DNA from: Bosea sp. 124
Lineage (GTDB): Bacteria; Pseudomonadota; Alphaproteobacteria; Rhizobiales; Beijerinckiaceae
Direction of reading: 5' to 3'
NCBI RefSeq assembly: GCF_003046175.1
Contig: NZ_PZZM01000001.1
Location: 2,125,001-2,189,000, forward strand
DNA length: 64,000 nucleotides
Positions 60,259 through 64,000 of the stretch are shown piece after piece; position 1 is the first letter of the stretch, and each line of letters begins with the position of its first letter. Position numbers and translations under genes: made by a program. The notes under the pieces are model-generated. The model was not told where the DNA came from and did not search any database. It saw only the letters and a list, made by a program, of their open reading frames with translations.

Positions 60259-60657
60259 TCAAAGGACGTTTAGGGCGGCGCGAAGACTTTCGGCATGGTC
60301 CGGGCCGAGGCGGGCCTCGATCTGGCCCTGGACGCTCTCCCAGAGTGGCGCTCCGGCGTCGAGAACCCGGTGTCCGTCCGGCGTCAGCGTGACGGTGGCC
60401 TCGCGCTGGTCCTTGCCGCGCCCGACCGCGAGGAGCCCCATCCGCTCCAGGACGCGGACATTGCGCCCGATCGTCGAGCGGTCGAGTTCGGTCAGCCTGC
60501 CGAGTTCCGTCAGGGTCAGTGGTTCCGCGCGCCGGACACTCCTGAGCAGGCTGAACTGCGCGATATTGACCCCGACCGGCTCCAGCGCGGCGTCATAGGA
60601 CGCTGCGATGCGGCGCATGGCGGCGCGCAGGACGGTGCAGTAGCAGGGGCTGCTCAT
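60259..60657 (-). CDS. MarR-family transcriptional regulator
   Basis: A 132-aa winged-helix regulator from the ATG giving MSSPCYCTVLRAAMRR (60657); a longer frame upstream is less likely. The DNA-binding part is LTLTELGRLTELDRSTIGRN (about 50-70), followed by the wing GLLAVGRGKDQREATVTLT. The two Cys near the N-terminus could sense oxidants. It precedes an MFS transporter on the same strand, a common MarR arrangement. Confidence 0.88.
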   Translation of the reverse strand: MSSPCYCTVLRAAMRRIAASYDAALEPVGVNIAQFSLLRSVRRAEPLTLTELGRLTELDRSTIGRNVRVLERMGLLAVGRGKDQREATVTLTPDGHRVLDAGAPLWESVQGQIEARLGPDHAESLRAALNVL

Positions 60658-60771
60658 AGTGCGGGTATATGCCCGTGATGGGATGTTTGCAAGGCCGGCG
60701 AGCAGCGCGGCCGAGGCCGAGGCCATCCGTGCTGTCATCAAACCCTCACGAGCGGCGCGGAGTCTCCTGCG

Positions 60772-61146
60772 ATGGCTGATTCGATCCTCCGGCTCCATAT
60801 GGCGGTGCTGGTCGCGCGTTCGTGCGATCCGGCGCTGTCGCGTACCGCGCGGCTCGCGGCCGGTGGCATGCCCAAGATCGCGAAGAAGCTCGCCGAGGAG
60901 GCGGTCGAGGTCGCCCTCGAGGCCGTGCAGGGTGACCGCCACCGCACCGTCCTAGAAAGCGCCGACCTGATCTACAATCTCGTGGTGCTGTGGAGCGAGA
61001 TCGGCATTGTGCCTGCGGATGTGTTTCGCGAGATCGACCGGCGCGAGCAGCTCTACGGCATCGCCGAGAAGCTCCCGAAGAGCCGGGCCAAGCCGAGCCC
61101 GCGGCCGGTGCGCGGACCCTCGGCTCTGGCGATGGTCAAGCGCTAG
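60772..61146 (+). CDS. HisE-like phosphoribosyl-ATP pyrophosphatase family protein
   Basis: A 124-aa all-alpha MazG/HisE-type pyrophosphohydrolase. The metal-binding helices are seen in KIAKKLAEEAVEVALEA (ExxE) and ESADLIYNLVVLW (ExxD), followed by RREQLYGIAEKLPK. The N-terminus differs from standard HisE (long ARSCDPALSRTARLAAGG lead), and no his genes are adjacent, so it may be a paralogue acting on another nucleotide. It reads toward tRNA-Arg. Confidence 0.8.
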   Translation: MADSILRLHMAVLVARSCDPALSRTARLAAGGMPKIAKKLAEEAVEVALEAVQGDRHRTVLESADLIYNLVVLWSEIGIVPADVFREIDRREQLYGIAEKLPKSRAKPSPRPVRGPSALAMVKR

Positions 61147-61289
61147 CCCCGCCAACCGTCGCGAAAGCGCCGGCATCCGCCAGCCGGCGAAACTTTCCGA
61201 CGGCTGCGACTTTCAGGGTTGCCAAGACGAGGGAGAGCGGCTATCTCCCCCGACATCGGGCCACACGCCATGCGCTGTGGTCCCGATAG

Positions 61290-61366
61290 GCGCCCGTAGC
61301 TCAGCTGGATAGAGCATCAGACTACGAATCTGAGGGTCAGAGGTTCGAATCCTTTCGGGCGCGCCA
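61290..61366 (+). tRNA. tRNA-Arg (anticodon ACG)
   Basis: A complete cloverleaf: acceptor GCGCCCG pairs with CGGGCGC (61356-61362), discriminator G at 61363, CCA encoded at 61364-61366. The D-arm is GCTCAGCTGGATAGAGC, the anticodon loop CTACGAA gives ACG, and the T-arm is GAGGTTCGAATCCTTT. A tyrosine integrase gene lies 20 bp downstream pointing at it, so the 3' half is probably the attachment site of an integrated element. Confidence 0.97.
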
Positions 61367-61385
61367 TTCTTTTCAAAGACTTAGC

Positions 61386-62459
61386 TTAAGTATCGGGATC
61401 GATAATCCGGCCGGTTTGCAAACGGTTTGCAAAATCCGTTGCCGCGGCGTTCTCGAACTTGTCGATTGCAGCCTCCGCGAGGGCTGCGGTTCGGCTTAGA
61501 TACTTCTCCAGAATCGTCGCCACCGTCTTGAGGGAGTGGCCGGTGATGGAGGCGATTTCCGGCACGGTGCAACCGGCCTCGGCAAGCATCGTGATGGCCG
61601 TGCCACGCAGGTCGTGGAAGTGAAGATCTTGAAGGCCGGCAGCGTCGCTGGCTTCCTTCCACTGGTCCGAGAAGTAGCGCTTCTTCCATGCCTTCCCTGT
61701 AACCGACGTCAGAATGACCGTCGCGTCGCGGGGCATTGCGTCGAGCATTGCCCTCAAGGCACGCGTGCAGGGGATGGCAACGACCACGTTACCCTTGGAT
61801 TGGCGGATACGTAGGATTTTACCATCGTAGTTGGTCCAGGCTGCGCGAAGGATGTCGCTCAGACGCTGCCCGGTGTGAAGCGCGAGAATTAGGGCACGCT
61901 GCATCTCCAGGGGCGCCACCGCCATGAAGGCGCGGATATGCCCCTCTAGCCAGAGGATATCTGACCGATCGGAGGAATACAGGCGCTTGAAGCCGAGGAT
62001 ATGGTTGGTCTTGAGCTTCCCTCGGTCGACCGCCCAGCTCAACATCGCGGAAATTGTCGTAAGGCGGTTGTCGCCCTCACGTTTCCCGGAAGCGCGCACG
62101 ATCTCGTCGCGCCACTCCAGGAGGTCCTCCTTTACGCGCTGGTCGTCGAGAGCCTTGATGGGCATAGAGCCGAATCTCGGCTCCGCCTTCGTCAACATCC
62201 GCTTATATTCCGCCTGGGTTGAGGCGGCGAGCTCGGCGAACTCCACCGAACCTGTGTAGGCACGGACGAGGTCGTTGAAGGTGCCTTTGGGGCGTTGGAT
62301 CGTGGCCTGCTGAGCCTTTGTATAGGTAGCCAGAAACTGGGCTGTCCCAGGTTTGCCCTCCAGCTTTTCCCCGGTTGCGCGGTGGTAGTGGTACGTCCGG
62401 AAGGTCCCGTCTGCGAGACGCTTACGGACGGTGTTAACGCCCTTCAGCTTCACGCGCAC
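61386..62459 (-). CDS. Tyrosine recombinase integrase
   Basis: A 357-aa phage/ICE-type integrase. The catalytic residues appear as Arg in HTGQRLSDILRAAW, His and Arg in HFHDLRGTAITMLAEAG, His in ITGHSLKTVATI and Tyr in EKYLSRTAAL. A core-binding SAM-like domain covers about 60-165 (TQAEYKRMLTKAEPRFG), and an arm-binding N-terminus precedes it. Its 3' end lies 20 bp from tRNA-Arg, the classic orientation for an element integrated at a tRNA 3' end. It overlaps the small upstream gene by 26 bp. Confidence 0.93.
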   Translation of the reverse strand: MRVKLKGVNTVRKRLADGTFRTYHYHRATGEKLEGKPGTAQFLATYTKAQQATIQRPKGTFNDLVRAYTGSVEFAELAASTQAEYKRMLTKAEPRFGSMPIKALDDQRVKEDLLEWRDEIVRASGKREGDNRLTTISAMLSWAVDRGKLKTNHILGFKRLYSSDRSDILWLEGHIRAFMAVAPLEMQRALILALHTGQRLSDILRAAWTNYDGKILRIRQSKGNVVVAIPCTRALRAMLDAMPRDATVILTSVTGKAWKKRYFSDQWKEASDAAGLQDLHFHDLRGTAITMLAEAGCTVPEIASITGHSLKTVATILEKYLSRTAALAEAAIDKFENAAATDFANRLQTGRIIDPDT

Positions 62460-62652
62460 GGCGCTGCCTCCACTGGTCCAGAGGATTTGCAGCTTGGGCG
62501 TGGGCGCCCACGTCCACAGCGGCCGGGGAGATGATGATGGCCCCGTCTTCCGTGATCTTTACCTGGCCGATCGGCAAGCCGGCCGCGAGGACACCCGCGA
62601 CGGCACGCTTCACATCCGCTTGTCTGAATGGGGTTTTTCTAGCCATGGTCAT
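62434..62652 (-). CDS. Small protein upstream of the integrase
   Basis: A 72-aa protein, with ATGs at 62652 and 62646. Residues about 10-50 (RQADVKRAVAGVLAAGLPIG, then VKITEDGAIII) form a helix-plus-beta-hairpin unit seen in many short proteins that precede tyrosine integrases. It overlaps the integrase gene by 26 bp, so the two are coupled. It may act as a directionality or regulatory factor; no catalytic feature. Confidence 0.6.
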   Translation of the reverse strand: MTMARKTPFRQADVKRAVAGVLAAGLPIGQVKITEDGAIIISPAAVDVGAHAQAANPLDQWRQRRAREAEGR

Positions 62653-63049
62653 AACGACCGAGGCTCTTGACCGCGGGTTCTACCCGGTTACTGTTTTCCG
62701 ACATCCCGAGAGCTCACAGAATGAGCATCGGCCGAAGGCCGATGCGGTTCCGTGCTCTCGAGTTCAGGCTAGGGTTTGCACATACCTAGCAAGGGAGGCG
62801 TTACGCGGTTCCGGGCGCACTACCTGCGGGCGCACTCTGGCTGGCCCCTTCTCGCAATCCACTCACCACGCCCCGGCATGCCCTGCGGCTGACGGAAGCG
62901 GAACCTTCGGCGGGCATTGCTGCGTGTTTCGACAGCTTAACCGCCGTTTGGAAGGCTGCTCTTCCTTCCTAACACTCCCGGTGCAACATCGGACGGGCCA
63001 TGATGTCCCGTCCGAATCGATGAGCTTCAGAACATAGCACGAACGCGAC
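62653..63049. other. 397-bp region without a gene, structured
   Basis: No trustworthy open frame. The main feature is a perfect 9-bp hairpin at 62725-62745 (GCATCGGCC, GAA loop, GGCCGATGC) nested in an outer pair (CGAGAGCTCAC around 62707-62717 with GTGCTCTCG at 62752-62760, one bulge). The integrase promoter should lie near 62650-62700 on the minus strand. Confidence 0.5.
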
Positions 63050-63931
63050 TTATTTCGTAGCGGTAGTCGTGTTTATCAGGCGCTGTGCTTTGTAGCCCTG
63101 GTTGAGGGCAACCCAGCCCCAGGCCGGACGATCGGCTGCGGCATCGCGGACGACGAAGTCGTGGACGATGTGCTCGACGATGGTCAGCAGGCGCCCACCA
63201 TCGCGGCGCGGCTTGAAGACATAGAGTTCGTCGGCCCGGCTGACGCGTTCTGCCTCGCCGGTGTTGTAGCCGGTGAGGCGCATGGCTTCGCGCGGGTCGA
63301 GACCGAGGTCGGCGCAGTGCTTTCGGCCTGTAGGAGACGAGATCCAGCGGCCGAGGGCCGCCGGACTGAGTCGCTCATGAAGCTCCTTCTCGAAGGTGAT
63401 GAGCGAGAGCCCCTGCGGCAGGACGACGCGGATGACGCGCGGGCGGGCGTCGATCGGCGCGCCCGGGATCGGCTTGCGCGAGGGGTGGATGAGGACGAGG
63501 CGCCAGTTGTCGTAGCCCGGATCGCAGGCAAGGCCAGATTCAGCCTCGTACATGCCGGCATAGCGCTCGAGGTTGATGTCCTCGATCCGGGCGAGCGCGT
63601 TCTCGGACGCCGTCGCGGAGATCTTGAACAGCGGCAGCGCGAAGCGCCGCGCCAGGCCGTGGAGGCCCGTCGGCTGGTCCGGCGCTTTCAGCGTGTCACC
63701 GGAGCCGGCGACATAGACATAGGCGACGTGGCCGGGCTGGTAGGCCTCGGCGAACTCCGGGTCGAGGAAGGTATGTTCGGGGAGCGGCGCGAGATCCTTG
63801 CCGCCGATGGCGGGCCAGCGCGTCTCGACATAGTGCGTGACGGCGGCCGTGCTGCCCTCCTCGCGGATGCGGCGGGGCGTCGCCGGGATGGCGTGGCCAT
63901 CGCTGTTCGTCATGGTCATCATGATTTTCAT
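63050..63931 (-). CDS. Unknown protein of the integrated element
   Basis: A 293-aa protein from the ATG at 63931 (MKIMMTMTNSDGHA); nearby ATGs are alternatives. I do not recognise it with confidence. The stretch HVAYVYVAGSGDTL and, 30 residues later, LPLFKISATASENALARI loosely echo the YVY...KIG pattern of GIY-YIG/T5orf172-type domains, followed by a basic, helical C-terminus (TFEKELHERLSPAALGRW, a motif resembling T5orf172 tails). No membrane segment. It is probably cargo of the element integrated at tRNA-Arg. Confidence 0.6.
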   Translation of the reverse strand: MKIMMTMTNSDGHAIPATPRRIREEGSTAAVTHYVETRWPAIGGKDLAPLPEHTFLDPEFAEAYQPGHVAYVYVAGSGDTLKAPDQPTGLHGLARRFALPLFKISATASENALARIEDINLERYAGMYEAESGLACDPGYDNWRLVLIHPSRKPIPGAPIDARPRVIRVVLPQGLSLITFEKELHERLSPAALGRWISSPTGRKHCADLGLDPREAMRLTGYNTGEAERVSRADELYVFKPRRDGGRLLTIVEHIVHDFVVRDAAADRPAWGWVALNQGYKAQRLINTTTATK

Positions 63932-64000
63932 GTCCTGTCGTCCTGGGCTTCCCGGGGGCATTCCCGTTTTCGCCTCAATCCCGTTTCCTCTCTTCCTTCG

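Overview
The window looks like the chromosome of a high-GC alphaproteobacterium of the order Hyphomicrobiales; a Bosea-like organism is my best guess. The grounds are codon use, the purH / heparinase / rsmB / htpX order, a DUF1674 (SDHAF4-type) protein, Frc-type sugar ABC genes and palindromic interspersed repeats. No 16S gene is present, so the genus is inference.

Region 1 (1 to about 24,200) is accessory DNA with the hallmarks of a mobilizable element. An IS21-family insertion (istA-istB) truncates a gene at the left edge. It is followed by a serine recombinase, small unknown genes, a DUF3800 protein, a three-gene cassette with a K+-channel-like pore protein, an ArdC-type antirestriction protein, and a defence island. 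The island holds a zinc-ribbon protein with a possible HEPN motif, a PD-(D/E)xK nuclease-like protein, a Gabija pair (OLD-TOPRIM nuclease plus UvrD-like helicase) and a SPARTA pair (TIR-APAZ plus short Argonaute). A Fic protein, an L,D-transpeptidase with a secreted partner, a relaxase and a MobC-like protein follow. A candidate oriT nick motif and a strong terminator lie upstream of mobC. No replication gene or type IV secretion genes are visible.

Region 2 (24,400-33,100) is core chromosome: DUF72, a YbaK-type deacylase, a small membrane protein, purH, a heparinase II/III protein, an RsmB-type methyltransferase, HtpX, an SDHAF4-like protein and an FkbM-type methyltransferase. Five perfect 16-bp tandem repeats sit between the convergent DUF72 and ybaK genes.

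Region 3 (33,200-47,800) is a carbohydrate utilisation locus. nagB-nagA and a divergent ROK regulator are flanked by two paralogous Tat-type solute-binding proteins that have no cognate permease here. A long co-directional run follows: two Gfo/Idh/MocA oxidoreductases, an FGGY kinase, an SDR, a ribose/fructose-type ABC transporter (permease, binding protein, ATPase), a nucleoside hydrolase and an unknown protein. The substrate cannot be read from the sequence.

Region 4 (47,900-55,400) is an oxyanion/metal uptake locus on the minus strand: tupB-tupC-tupA (tungstate), a ModA-like binding protein, a TrmO-like methyltransferase and a FecBCD-type ABC transporter. It diverges from an HTH plus PBP-like-domain regulator. 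The Fec-type system may carry molybdate or tungstate, as in the MolABC family, rather than iron.

Region 5 (55,400-64,000) has a DSD1-type PLP enzyme, an ABC exporter, a MarR-MFS pair, a HisE-like protein and tRNA-Arg(ACG). A tyrosine integrase abuts the tRNA 3' end and points toward it, marking the start of a second integrated element that runs off the right edge.
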